Assembly: GCF_900103735.1 (NCBI RefSeq)
Contig: NZ_FMXE01000006.1
Coordinates: 62,001 to 126,000, forward strand
Origin: Algoriphagus alkaliphilus
GTDB lineage: Bacteria > Bacteroidota > Bacteroidia > Cytophagales > Cyclobacteriaceae
Direction of reading: 5' to 3'
DNA: 64,000 bases
Shown here: positions 33,698 through 42,074 of the stretch, piece by piece
Position numbering within the stretch: position 1 is the first letter of the stretch
Layout: the number at the start of each line of letters is the position of its first letter
Program-made: the position numbers and the translations under genes
Notes under the pieces: model-generated
What the model was told of the DNA's origin: nothing
Database searches by the model: none
The model's input: only the letters and a program-made list of their open reading frames with translations

Positions 33698-33920
33698 TAG
33701 ATTCAAAATCTTTTTCCAACTTAAATAGTAAGTGATTGATCTTCAATTAGAATAATTTTTAAATCCTATAAATTTAGTTACCTTAATCACGGGAATTTTT
33801 AAGAATTTAAGATTTGAAAGTCTCCTGTTTTTCCAAAAGACAAAACCCAACGAAAATTCAAAACATTGGCGGATTTCAGTAATAAATCTTACAGTTTAAA
33901 TCACATCCCACAAAAACAAA

Positions 33921-33959
33921 AAAATCTTCCTCTCATAACCGAAAGGAAGACTTTTTTTG
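33921..33959. terminator. bidirectional-type hairpin downstream of pntB
   Basis: TCTTCCT and AGGAAGA pair around a 12-base loop and are flanked by an A-run and a T7 run, so the element can terminate in either direction. It lies about 170 bases beyond the stop of pntB and is the likely end of the pnt transcript. Confidence 0.75.
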
Positions 33960-34080
33960 AATAACAAACTGTGTGAAAAGTGAGAAAGAAAACCTCCTAA
34001 ACTATTGGGTTAACAGGATTCCCAGACCAGCCTGCGGCGGACAGTTGAAAACAGATCTTGGTCTGTTAAAATTAAAATCT

Positions 34081-34111
34081 ATTTATCTGTGATTATCCGT
34101 GTTATCTGTGA
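34081..34111. repeat. ATCTGTG phrase repeat, copy 1
   Basis: Three words in a row (ATCTGTG, ATCCGTG, ATCTGTG) match the order seen at 52251-52283. It lies 19 bases beyond the end of pntB and is antisense to it. Confidence 0.5.
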
Positions 34112-34129
34112 GAAACAAAACCCAACCAA

Positions 34130-35515
34130 TCACATCTCCTTCATTTCACTCACCACCTTAGTAATTGTCTGCTTCGCATCGCCGAAGAGCATCAGACAGT
34201 TAGGATAGCCGAAGAGCTCATTTTCCACGCCTGCGTAGCCTTTGCCCATACTTCGTTTACTGACAATAACGGTTTTGGCTTTGTCGGCATTCAGGATCGG
34301 CATCCCATAGATCGGGCTTTGAGGATTGGTGCGGGCAGCCGGATTGACCACATCATTTGCACCGACAATCAGCACCAGATCGGTATTGGGAAATTCATCG
34401 TTGATCGCTTCCATTTCGATCAGTTTGTCGTAGCTGATATTTGCCTCAGCAAGCAGTACATTCATGTGGCCCGGCATTCGTCCTGCAACGGGGTGGATTG
34501 CAAATTTGAAGTCAATTCCCCGTTTTTCGCATTGCTCCATCAACTCACGGATCACATGCTGAGCCTGTGCTACGGCCATTCCATAGCCTGGAACTACGAT
34601 TACAGAAGAAACGGAATCAAACAGCATGGCCGTCTCTTCTACTCCGATTTCCTTAATCACTATCGACGGCCCATCCTGAGCTCCAGAAGCCACAGTTTGA
34701 CCGAATCCTCCCAAAAGCACATTGGTCAAAGATCTGTTCATCGCCTTGCACATGATCTGTGTAAGAATAAGTCCCGAAGCTCCAACCAGCGATCCCGCAA
34801 CGATCAACACATTATTGTTTAGGATAAAACCTGTAGCACAGGCGGCCATCCCTGAGTAGGAATTTAGGAGAGAAATCACCACCGGCATATCCGCTCCACC
34901 GATTGGAACCACGATTAAGATCCCCACAAGCAAGGCTACCACGACAAGGATGGTGATATACATAGGGTCACTTTGGTAGAGAAAAGTGAATACTGAAATC
35001 ACCAAAAATGAAATCAAAAGGGCTAGGTTGAGGACATGCTGTCCTTTGAAAGTGATCGGTTGACCCGACACTTTACCGTTAAGCTTAAGCCATGCCACCA
35101 TCGAACCTGTAAAAGTCACCCCTCCTATCAATACACTGGCGATGATACTTATGGAATTGACCGGGTCGATTTCGACTGCTAGGACTGCTGTTTTCAGAAA
35201 ATGATCCGAAAGTGCAACACCCAAGGAAGCCAGACCACCAAATCCGTTAAAAAGGGCAACCATTTCCGGGATTTGGGTCATTTCAACTTTCTTGGCATAG
35301 TAAAGTCCAATAGCTCCGCCTATCAGCATGCAGCTGAAAATCTCCACAAAGGAAAGAATATCAAGGGTAATCAAGGTAGCTACAATTGCTACCAGCATCC
35401 CTATGGCAGAAAGCATATTGCCTTTTCTGGCATCTTTGGTTTTACCCAATAGCTTGATCCCCATGATAAACAAGATCGAGGCAAGCAAGTAAGCGAGTTG
35501 TATAGCTATCGTCAT
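34130..35515 (-). CDS. pntB: NAD(P) transhydrogenase beta subunit
   Basis: 461 residues. Eight or nine membrane helices in the N-terminal ~270 residues form most of the proton channel, and the C-terminal NADP-binding domain III begins near 290 with the fingerprint VPGYGMAVAQAQH and contains the conserved GANDVVNPAA. With the two alpha chains it couples hydride transfer from NADH to NADP+ to proton entry, supplying NADPH. It overlaps pntAB by 4 bases. The order pntAA-pntAB-pntB is the three-polypeptide form of the enzyme. Confidence 0.95.
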   Translation of the reverse strand: MTIAIQLAYLLASILFIMGIKLLGKTKDARKGNMLSAIGMLVAIVATLITLDILSFVEIFSCMLIGGAIGLYYAKKVEMTQIPEMVALFNGFGGLASLGVALSDHFLKTAVLAVEIDPVNSISIIASVLIGGVTFTGSMVAWLKLNGKVSGQPITFKGQHVLNLALLISFLVISVFTFLYQSDPMYITILVVVALLVGILIVVPIGGADMPVVISLLNSYSGMAACATGFILNNNVLIVAGSLVGASGLILTQIMCKAMNRSLTNVLLGGFGQTVASGAQDGPSIVIKEIGVEETAMLFDSVSSVIVVPGYGMAVAQAQHVIRELMEQCEKRGIDFKFAIHPVAGRMPGHMNVLLAEANISYDKLIEMEAINDEFPNTDLVLIVGANDVVNPAARTNPQSPIYGMPILNADKAKTVIVSKRSMGKGYAGVENELFGYPNCLMLFGDAKQTITKVVSEMKEM

Positions 35516-35799
35516 TTCTTCTTAAACATTTTGAGCATTCGATCTGTCACCGCATATCCTCCGACCACATTGATCGTGGCGAGAATCAAGGCCATCATCC
35601 CCAACCATTTGCTGAGGGTACTATATCCCAGTTCGCTTGTAGCAATGAGGGCACCGACAATGGTAATACCCGAAATCGCATTGGATCCGGACATCAGCGG
35701 CGTGTGTAAAGTGGGTGGCACTTTGGTGATCAGCTCAAAACCCAGATAACTGGCCAGGACCAATACATAAATGAGAATAATTAAGGACTCCAGGCTCAT
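35512..35799 (-). CDS. pntAB: NAD(P) transhydrogenase alpha-2 (membrane) subunit
   Basis: 95 residues with three hydrophobic helices (LIILIYVLVLASYLGFELI, AISGITIVGALIATSELGY and MMALILATINVVGGYAV). It contains VPPTLHTPLMSGSNAISGI, the conserved start of the PntA membrane part. It completes the proton channel with PntB. One base separates it from the pntAA stop and it overlaps pntB by 4 bases. Confidence 0.93.
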   Translation of the reverse strand: MSLESLIILIYVLVLASYLGFELITKVPPTLHTPLMSGSNAISGITIVGALIATSELGYSTLSKWLGMMALILATINVVGGYAVTDRMLKMFKKK

Positions 35800-35800
35800 A

Positions 35801-36940
35801 TCAAGAGTTTTTTGGGTGTGAATTCAAAATATTTTTAGTGAACTCATGTACGAGTTGACCTTCATGTGTAATCAATACTCCCTTGGTGATCTCTTCCTCC
35901 AAATTTGGAATAAGCCCAAAAGAATTGAAAAGATGCAAAAACAGGGTACTGATATTCGTCGCATAGAGCTGACTGGCATTGACAGGCAAAAGGGAAGGCA
36001 GATTTGACTCCCCAACCAAGGTAACACCGTACTTAACGACAGTTTTGTCTTTTTCGGAGATAGCACAATTGCCCCCGGATTCTACGGCCATATCCACGAT
36101 TACAGAACCGGTTTTCATGCTTTTTACCATTTCTTCTGTAACCAAAATCGGGGACTTCCTACCCATCACCAAAGCCGTGGTGATCACCAAATCGGCATCT
36201 TTGATTTTATCCTGAATGAGCTTCTGCTGCTTTTCCAAGAATTCTGCAGAAACCTCCTTGGCATATCCACCCTCGATTTTAACAGCCTCAGCACCTTCCA
36301 CAGTCAAAAATCGCCCTCCGAGAGATTCCACCTGCTCTTTGGTCTCTGGTCTTACGTCAGACACTTCGACTATAGCTCCAAGCCTTTTGGCAGTAGCCAC
36401 TGCTTGCAATCCTGCTACGCCGGCACCGAAAATCAGGACTTTGGCTGGCGTAATCGTACCGGAAGCAGTCATCATCAAGGGGAAGATTTTTCCCAGATAA
36501 TTGGCCCCCAAAATCACCGATTTATATCCGGCAAGGTTGGCTTGGGAGGAAAGGGCGTCCATCTTTTGGGCACGGGAGATCCTGGGCACAGCATCCATGG
36601 AAAAAGATGAAATGGACTTTTTATTCAGGGCTTCGATAATCTCCGGATGCTGATACGCATACATGTAGGAAATACAGGCAGAGCCTTGCTTCATTTGAGC
36701 GATTTCCTCAAGGGAAGGAATATTGACTTTGAGAATCACGTCCGAGGAGAAAACTCCCGGAAGATCAGAAACTTCCGCTCCTGCATCCCGGTAGTCCTGA
36801 TCGGAAAAATAAGAACCTTCTCCAGCTCCCGACTCAATGATCACCTCAAATTCCTTTTTTCTGAGCAGCTTGACAACATCAGGACTGAGGGCCACTCTTT
36901 TCTCAAATTCCTTCGTTTCTTTGATTACTCCAATCTTCAT
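35801..36940 (-). CDS. pntAA: NAD(P) transhydrogenase alpha-1 (NAD-binding) subunit
   Basis: 379 residues, similar in fold to alanine dehydrogenase. The N-terminus MKIGVIKETKEFEKRVALSP and the NAD fingerprint VLIFGAGVAGLQAVATAKRLGA (near 170) are diagnostic of domain I, which oxidises NADH. It is the first gene of the pntAA-pntAB-pntB operon. The 349-bp space upstream is shared with the divergent Tat-exported oxidoreductase. Confidence 0.95.
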   Translation of the reverse strand: MKIGVIKETKEFEKRVALSPDVVKLLRKKEFEVIIESGAGEGSYFSDQDYRDAGAEVSDLPGVFSSDVILKVNIPSLEEIAQMKQGSACISYMYAYQHPEIIEALNKKSISSFSMDAVPRISRAQKMDALSSQANLAGYKSVILGANYLGKIFPLMMTASGTITPAKVLIFGAGVAGLQAVATAKRLGAIVEVSDVRPETKEQVESLGGRFLTVEGAEAVKIEGGYAKEVSAEFLEKQQKLIQDKIKDADLVITTALVMGRKSPILVTEEMVKSMKTGSVIVDMAVESGGNCAISEKDKTVVKYGVTLVGESNLPSLLPVNASQLYATNISTLFLHLFNSFGLIPNLEEEITKGVLITHEGQLVHEFTKNILNSHPKNS

Positions 36941-37289
36941 CTTTAGAAGTTTAAACAGGGTATGGGGAAATAATATACTTCAAAATATTCCCGAAAGTAA
37001 ATCCCTAACAACTATTTGTCTATCCTGCTTTTTAAAAATTGAAGATTTTTTTACGCAATCGATATTTCATTGCGGTTTTTTGAAATTTTCCTGCTCTTTT
37101 ACAAATATTAATTTGACATAGTGACTTTATTAATCAGTTTAATTTTGGAGGTCCTGACTTTGACAGAATAATTATTTTTGAATCCAGTACCGCCGATCCC
37201 ATTAATTCAATCCTTTTAAAAAACCGCTTCCCACGGGATGCAATAATTCTTATTTTGTCTTACTATTAAATCTGAATTAACAACAGCCC
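36941..37289. other. divergent intergenic region, pntAA / Tat oxidoreductase
   Basis: This 349-bp A+T-rich space must carry the promoters of both flanking genes. A perfect -7-type box TAATTTTG lies at 37140-37147 facing right, but its nearest TTG-type box is 24 bases away, longer than the 19 bases at the BlaI promoter, so I do not call it. No hairpin or gene is evident. Confidence 0.4.
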
Positions 37290-38756
37290 ATGAAAAAAAC
37301 CGATCAATCATCCTCAGGACAGACCCGCAGGGACTTTATCAAAAATGCGGCAATTGCCTCCTCGTTTTTCATCGTACCCCGGCATGTGTTGGGCGGGGCA
37401 GGATTCACCGCCCCATCAGACCAGCTAAACATCGCTGCCATCGGTGCGGGGGGAAAAGGCAGAAGCGACATCTTGCTTGCATCCGTGAATGGCCGAGAGC
37501 GCGTAGTCGCCCTCTGCGATGTGGACTTTTCCGGAACGGCGAAAGATTCCGTAACAAAATTCCCAAATGCCAAGCTCTATGCGGATTACCGCAAAATGCT
37601 TGAAGAAATGAAGGAAATCGATGCTGTCACCATCTCCACTCCGGATCACGTGCACGGTCCTGCTGCTAAATTCTGCATGGAACGCGGCAAGCATGTCTAT
37701 GTGCAAAAGCCCATGACTCACAATATCCGAGAAGCCCGAATACTGACCGAAATGGCACGAGACAAAAAAGTCGTCACCCAAATGGGGAACCAAGGCGCCT
37801 CCAATCCGCTTCTTGACATGGTCAAAGGCTGGATTGACTCGGGTAAAATCGGGAATGTATCCAAAGTCCAAGTCTGGACCAACCGACCTGTTTGGCCTCA
37901 GGGAGGGCCTTTGCCGGCTCCTGACTCAAGTAAAAAACCTGCTGATCTGGACTGGGATCTTTGGCTCGGCCCTGCAAGCTTTAAGCCCTACACGCCTGGA
38001 ATGCACCCTTTTAGCTGGAGAGGCTGGTGGGATTACGGCACAGGAGCTCTAGGTGATGTCGGGTGCCACTTGATGGATATTCCATTCCGCACACTTGGGC
38101 TTCACTATCCAAAGGACGCGGAATGCTCTGTCGGATCAGTTTATTCCGGCATGTGGACCGCAGATTACAATCCGGAGGGATGCCCTGCATCTTCTTTTAT
38201 CACCCTCCACTATGCCCCTACTGCCAAAAATCCGGTTCCTCTGGAAATGACTTGGAGCGATGGAGGCCTACGTCCTTCACATCCGGATATCATCCCTGCA
38301 GATCACGACATCGGAGGAGCCAATTCCGCCAATGGTGTTTTGATGATCGGTGAAAAGGGAATCATTTCCCATAACATCAATGACAGCTCCCCTTTAATGC
38401 CCAAGCTGTACCTTTACGATGGTACTCAGGATTTTGGTCCGGACCGAATCGAAGGTACTGAGCCGGAATACGGACATCAGCGCAAATGGGTAGACGCCTG
38501 CAAAGCTGGCTTTGGTTCGGCGGAACACAAAGGTCTGACTTCATCCTTCGACTACGCTGGCCCAATGACAGAGACTGTTTTGATGGGAAATCTTGCCATC
38601 CGAAGCTATATGCTCAGAAGAGACAATGGCAAAGGACAACAAGAATTCTTCGGGCGTAAAAAGCTCCTATGGGACGGTGAGAACATGCGCATCACCAACT
38701 TGGAAGAAGCAAATCAGTTTGTCGGAAGAACCTATCGACCTGGATTTGAAGTTTAA
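37290..38756 (+). CDS. Tat-exported Gfo/Idh/MocA-family oxidoreductase
   Basis: 488 residues. The N-terminus has a twin-arginine signal (TRRDFIKNAAIASSFFIVP), so the folded enzyme leaves the cytoplasm with its cofactor bound. The Rossmann part begins LNIAAIGAGGKGRSDI, and the motif QKPMTHNIREAR is the EKP-like site with Q in place of E at its first position. A C-terminal beta-sheet domain follows. Members of this long, secreted type include GH109-like enzymes and various sugar oxidoreductases; the substrate is unknown. Confidence 0.87.
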   Translation: MKKTDQSSSGQTRRDFIKNAAIASSFFIVPRHVLGGAGFTAPSDQLNIAAIGAGGKGRSDILLASVNGRERVVALCDVDFSGTAKDSVTKFPNAKLYADYRKMLEEMKEIDAVTISTPDHVHGPAAKFCMERGKHVYVQKPMTHNIREARILTEMARDKKVVTQMGNQGASNPLLDMVKGWIDSGKIGNVSKVQVWTNRPVWPQGGPLPAPDSSKKPADLDWDLWLGPASFKPYTPGMHPFSWRGWWDYGTGALGDVGCHLMDIPFRTLGLHYPKDAECSVGSVYSGMWTADYNPEGCPASSFITLHYAPTAKNPVPLEMTWSDGGLRPSHPDIIPADHDIGGANSANGVLMIGEKGIISHNINDSSPLMPKLYLYDGTQDFGPDRIEGTEPEYGHQRKWVDACKAGFGSAEHKGLTSSFDYAGPMTETVLMGNLAIRSYMLRRDNGKGQQEFFGRKKLLWDGENMRITNLEEANQFVGRTYRPGFEV

Positions 38757-38788
38757 TTCAGTAGGCAGTCGCAGTGAACAGTTGGCAG

Positions 38789-38855
38789 TCCTGTCAGGGT
38801 GACACTTCGACTTCCTGCCTACCGGACAGGAAGGTGCTCAGTGTGACACGAAAAC
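38789..38855. repeat. nested phrase repeat downstream of the Tat oxidoreductase
   Basis: The phrase CAGGGTGACACTTCGAC and its continuation GCTCAGTGTGACAC are interrupted by a 23-base segment with 7-base arms CTTCCTG (38811-38817) and CAGGAAG (38827-38833). I recall both phrases as common intergenic words in this phylum. Confidence 0.45.
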
Positions 38856-38888
38856 AAGTCAGTTTTGAGTAATATAAAATTAAAGAAG

Positions 38889-38920
38889 ACCGTGGGTGGA
38901 ATGACTCACGGTTTTTTTTA
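38889..38920 (+). terminator. intrinsic terminator of the Tat oxidoreductase gene
   Basis: CCGTGGGT and ACTCACGG form an 8-bp stem with one G-T pair around a 6-base loop, followed by eight T. Confidence 0.85.
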
Positions 38921-38999
38921 TTTTCTTTCCAACAAAATCACTTCCGAGGATTCTGGATTTAGATTGGGACGAACATGTTTACCATTTTCAAAGTAATGG

Positions 39000-39665
39000 T
39001 TAGCTAGGATAGGAATCCCCATAGACCCGCATGTAACCTTTACCACTAACTTGGTCCAACATATTCTCAAAAGCGCCATCAGAAATAAAAAGGGATTGTG
39101 GATTGGAGTAGTCCCAATGAGTGAAAATTATTTCAAAATTTTCTTTGTCCACTTCTGGATTTGGAGAGGTAAAAAAAGTGATATATCGAGCGCCGCTTTG
39201 ACTGGCTCCCGGATCAGTAGTGACAATAAACTGATAACCACCAGCAATCTTTTCATAAGAAACATCCCTTATTTGGGTTGTGGATTTCTCTCCAAGCTCA
39301 AAATGGGGGATTTTGAAATTGACAACCTCGGAACGGTGCTCAAACTTCCCATCATCTTCTTCTCCGAGATACCTAAAGGTTCCATAGCCCTCTTTTTCAT
39401 AGATGACTACATAACTTCCAAAAGGGACTCTTTTAAACTCAAATCTTCCAAACTCATCCGAAAAAGTATAAATCAAAGGGTCGGTACCCTCCAAAGAGAT
39501 TTTGACTCCACCGGAAAACCCCATTATCGTAGTACCCTCGTCATACAAATTTAAAGTTCCGGAGATGGAACCTACCTCAGCACCCACTGAAGGAAGTTCG
39601 TAGGTATTACAAGCACTTCCTATCAAAAGAAAAACAAAAAACCATAAAACCAGCAATCGATTCAT
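39000..39665 (-). CDS. lipoprotein with a carboxypeptidase-regulatory-like domain
   Basis: 221 residues from the ATG at 39665; the 44 codons further upstream run through an inverted repeat and a phrase repeat, so I excluded them. The signal peptide ends in a lipobox (IGSAC). A beta-sandwich of the carboxypeptidase regulatory type is indicated by GSISGTLNLYDEGTTIMGFSG and FGRFEFKRVPFGSYVVIYEKEGY. Such domains are common in TonB-dependent and surface proteins. No partner gene is adjacent. Function unknown. Confidence 0.75.
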   Translation of the reverse strand: MNRLLVLWFFVFLLIGSACNTYELPSVGAEVGSISGTLNLYDEGTTIMGFSGGVKISLEGTDPLIYTFSDEFGRFEFKRVPFGSYVVIYEKEGYGTFRYLGEEDDGKFEHRSEVVNFKIPHFELGEKSTTQIRDVSYEKIAGGYQFIVTTDPGASQSGARYITFFTSPNPEVDKENFEIIFTHWDYSNPQSLFISDGAFENMLDQVSGKGYMRVYGDSYPS

Positions 39666-39691
39666 CTCAATTCTAACATTTAATATATTTT

Positions 39692-39748
39692 GATTATCCG
39701 CAATCCTGCCAGTAATTAAGAAATATGCTTTAGAAGTTGCGGATAATC
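39692..39748 (-). promoter_or_regulatory. 12-base inverted repeat upstream of the lipoprotein gene
   Basis: GATTATCCGCAA (39692-39703) and TTGCGGATAATC (39737-39748) are perfect inverted repeats 33 bases apart, beginning 27 bases upstream of the lipoprotein start. A phrase of the type GTCCACAG...TCAACTGTCCACGG follows at 39749-39778. The remaining space up to 39970 shows nothing else. Confidence 0.5.
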
Positions 39749-39970
39749 GTCCACAGACGACAGTCAACTGTCCACGGCTCGTTTTTTGGAACTTCAAAAC
39801 TTAATTTATTTGGCTACTGGTAGGAATGCGGATATACAGATAATATATTAAAGAACTAAAAATTAACTCAGAAATTCAAACCCAAACCTTAGTCTTAGTA
39901 ATCTTACCGATTCAAAAAATCGCTTTACTTTGATTCTGAAATTTTCTTAAACTCCAGATACCAATCCACC

Positions 39971-41011
39971 ATGCAAGCTCTCATAATAGAGTCATTTCAG
40001 CAGCCCCCATCGATTCAAACCTTCCCTGACCCGACTTCCCCGCAGGATGGAGTTGTGATTGAAGTCAAAGCAACCGGACTTTGCAGAAGTGACTGGCATG
40101 GCTGGATGGGACACGATTCGGATATTCGACTGCCGCATGTACCGGGGCATGAGTTTTCCGGAGTAATACGGGAAGTGGGAAAAGCAGTCAAAAACTGGAA
40201 AGTTGGAGATCGTGTCACTGTCCCTTTCGTCTGTGCTTGTGGCATTTGCCCGACTTGCCATTCGGGAAATCAGCAGATTTGCGAGGATCAGTTTCAGCCC
40301 GGATTTACCCATTGGGGATCATTTGCCGAGTATGTGGCTGTCCACCGAGCCGAAACCAATCTGGTCAGGCTCCCCGATGAAATGAGTTTCGAAACGGCAG
40401 CGAGCTTGGGCTGTAGGTTTGCGACTTCATTCCGAGGGATTGTCTCTCAGGGCAAAGTCAGCGGAGGGCAATGGGTGGCAGTTCACGGTTGCGGAGGCGT
40501 GGGACTTTCGGCGATTATGATTGCGTCAGCATTGGGTGCAACCGTGATTGCAGTGGATATTTCAGAGGAAAAGTTGGCCCTTGCCAAAGCCGCCGGAGCA
40601 AGTTTCCTGATTAATGGAAAAACTTCCGAGGACATTCCTTCTACTATTATAGAATTAACCAAAGGAGGTGCTCAGGTATCTGTGGACGCTCTGGGAAGTA
40701 AAATCACCTGCTACAATTCCATAGCTTCATTACGAAAAAGAGGCAAGCACATCCAAATAGGTCTGATGGCGGGAAATGAATCAAATCCTCCGATTCCAAT
40801 GCATTTGGTGATTGCCAAGGAACTGGAAATCCTGGGAAGTCATGGCATGCAGGCCCACGCTTACCCCGAAATGATGCAGTTGATCTTGGAGGGAAAAATC
40901 GCCCCAGAAAAACTCATTGGCAGAAGAATCAGTTTGGAACAAGCAGTGGAATCACTGATAGCAATGGACACCTTTCAGGAAAATGGCATGGTTATGATTG
41001 ACCGGTTTTAG
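39971..41011 (+). CDS. zinc-dependent alcohol dehydrogenase family protein
   Basis: 346 residues of the medium-chain dehydrogenase family. The catalytic zinc ligands are in [10 protein letters not shown] and PGHEFSG; the structural zinc site is [17 protein letters not shown]. The NAD(P) fingerprint [18 protein letters not shown] starts near residue 174. It oxidises an alcohol or polyol; the exact substrate is not known. It is probably transcribed alone. Confidence 0.9.
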   Translation: MQALIIESFQQPPSIQTFPDPTSPQDGVVIEVKATGLCRSDWHGWMGHDSDIRLPHVPGHEFSGVIREVGKAVKNWKVGDRVTVPFVCACGICPTCHSGNQQICEDQFQPGFTHWGSFAEYVAVHRAETNLVRLPDEMSFETAASLGCRFATSFRGIVSQGKVSGGQWVAVHGCGGVGLSAIMIASALGATVIAVDISEEKLALAKAAGASFLINGKTSEDIPSTIIELTKGGAQVSVDALGSKITCYNSIASLRKRGKHIQIGLMAGNESNPPIPMHLVIAKELEILGSHGMQAHAYPEMMQLILEGKIAPEKLIGRRISLEQAVESLIAMDTFQENGMVMIDRF

Positions 41012-41110
41012 AAAATCAAAAACCCAGTATTCTAATTATGAAAGTTTCTGAAAGTCAAATTAAACCAAATAAAAATCAAAAGGTCTAAATCCCATAAACC
41101 AAACCCAGCC

Positions 41111-41617
41111 ATGCTCAAAAAAATCACCCTTGGACTTGTGGCCCTACTTATTCTCATCCAATTTATTCCAGTTGAAAAAAACGAAAGCAACGACACCGAA
41201 TTTGACATCACTAAAAGTTACAATGTCCCAGACAACGTATCCATGATCCTCAAAGGGGCCTGCAACGATTGCCATACTAATCTGACGCGCTATCCTTGGT
41301 ATTCCAATATTCAACCTGTTAAATATTTTTTAGCAGATCACGTCAATGAAGGCAAGCGAAAATGGAATCTATCCACCTTCACCAAACTCCCCCTCGCCGT
41401 CCAAAACCATAAGTTTGAAGAGGTCGTGGAAATGGTGGAAGAAAAAGAGATGCCGCTCCCGTCCTACACCTATCTAGGACTTCACCCAGAGGCAAAATTG
41501 ACTGATGAGGAACGAAAAATACTCGTTGATTGGGCCAAAGACCAAATGGCTATTCTCGCGGCTACCTATCCTGCTGACAGTCTAAAGATGAAACCAAGAC
41601 CAACACCTGCCAACTAG
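41111..41617 (+). CDS. haem-binding domain protein
   Basis: 168 residues. An N-terminal helix (ITLGLVALLILIQFIP) anchors or exports it. A single c-type haem site, CNDCH, lies in CNDCHTNLTRYPWYSNIQPV, the pattern of the Haem_bd family found in Bacteroidota, and later methionine residues (EKEMPLPSY) could give the second ligand. It is likely a periplasmic or membrane-attached electron carrier or sensor. The terminator just downstream closes the transcript. Confidence 0.88.
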   Translation: MLKKITLGLVALLILIQFIPVEKNESNDTEFDITKSYNVPDNVSMILKGACNDCHTNLTRYPWYSNIQPVKYFLADHVNEGKRKWNLSTFTKLPLAVQNHKFEEVVEMVEEKEMPLPSYTYLGLHPEAKLTDEERKILVDWAKDQMAILAATYPADSLKMKPRPTPAN

Positions 41618-41635
41618 TACAACTATCGAATAATT

Positions 41636-41663
41636 AGCCCGGATGCAAATTCGGGCTTTTTTG
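41636..41663 (+). terminator. intrinsic terminator of the haem-binding gene
   Basis: AGCCCG and CGGGCT pair (with further partial pairing GA/TT) around a short loop and are followed by six T. Confidence 0.85.
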
Positions 41664-41689
41664 TGTGTCACCTCAGGGCGCCTAGAACG

Positions 41690-42020
41690 AAAAGTTTTTT
41701 ACCACAGAGAAAAAAAGAGAGATTGAAGGCTTTCAGATCTTGGGTATACTCCGGTCACAAAGCAGTCTGAAGACTGCATAATTGTCGGTCCAAGACTGAA
41801 GTCTTGAACCACTTAGTCTTTGCGTGCCTTTGCGAACTTTGGGGCAAAAATTCAAAAAGCTTTAGCTTTTCCCCTCCGTGACCTTGAAAAAGGCCAGTCG
41901 AGCCGAAAAGTTCAGATGATCAATTCAAGGACTGAACCCCAATCTCTTTTTCTCTGAGCACTCTGTGGTAAAAATCCATTGCGTGCCTTTGCGAACTTCG
42001 CGGTGATTTTTTTCACAGAA
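41690..42020. repeat. intergenic phrase-repeat block, copy B
   Basis: The 457-bp gap holds perfect small palindromes GCAGTC-TGAA-GACTGC (41762-41777), CAAGACT-GA-AGTCTTG (41791-41806) and AAAAGCT-TT-AGCTTTT (41855-41870). Parts at about 41838-41886 and 41930-41975 recur in copy A at 19331-19376 and 19425-19460. The words CCTTTGCGAACTT appear twice inside (41826-41840, 41986-41999). No gene is present. Confidence 0.7.
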
Positions 42021-42074
42021 ACACTGAAAGCACCAACTATTTTCAAAACCTAAAATCATTTCCTACTTTCCGCA

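Noticed and set aside
37112..37147. Promoter TTTG...TAATTTTG upstream of the Tat oxidoreductase
   Set aside because: The -7 box is perfect but the spacing of 24 is too long compared with the 19 at the BlaI promoter.
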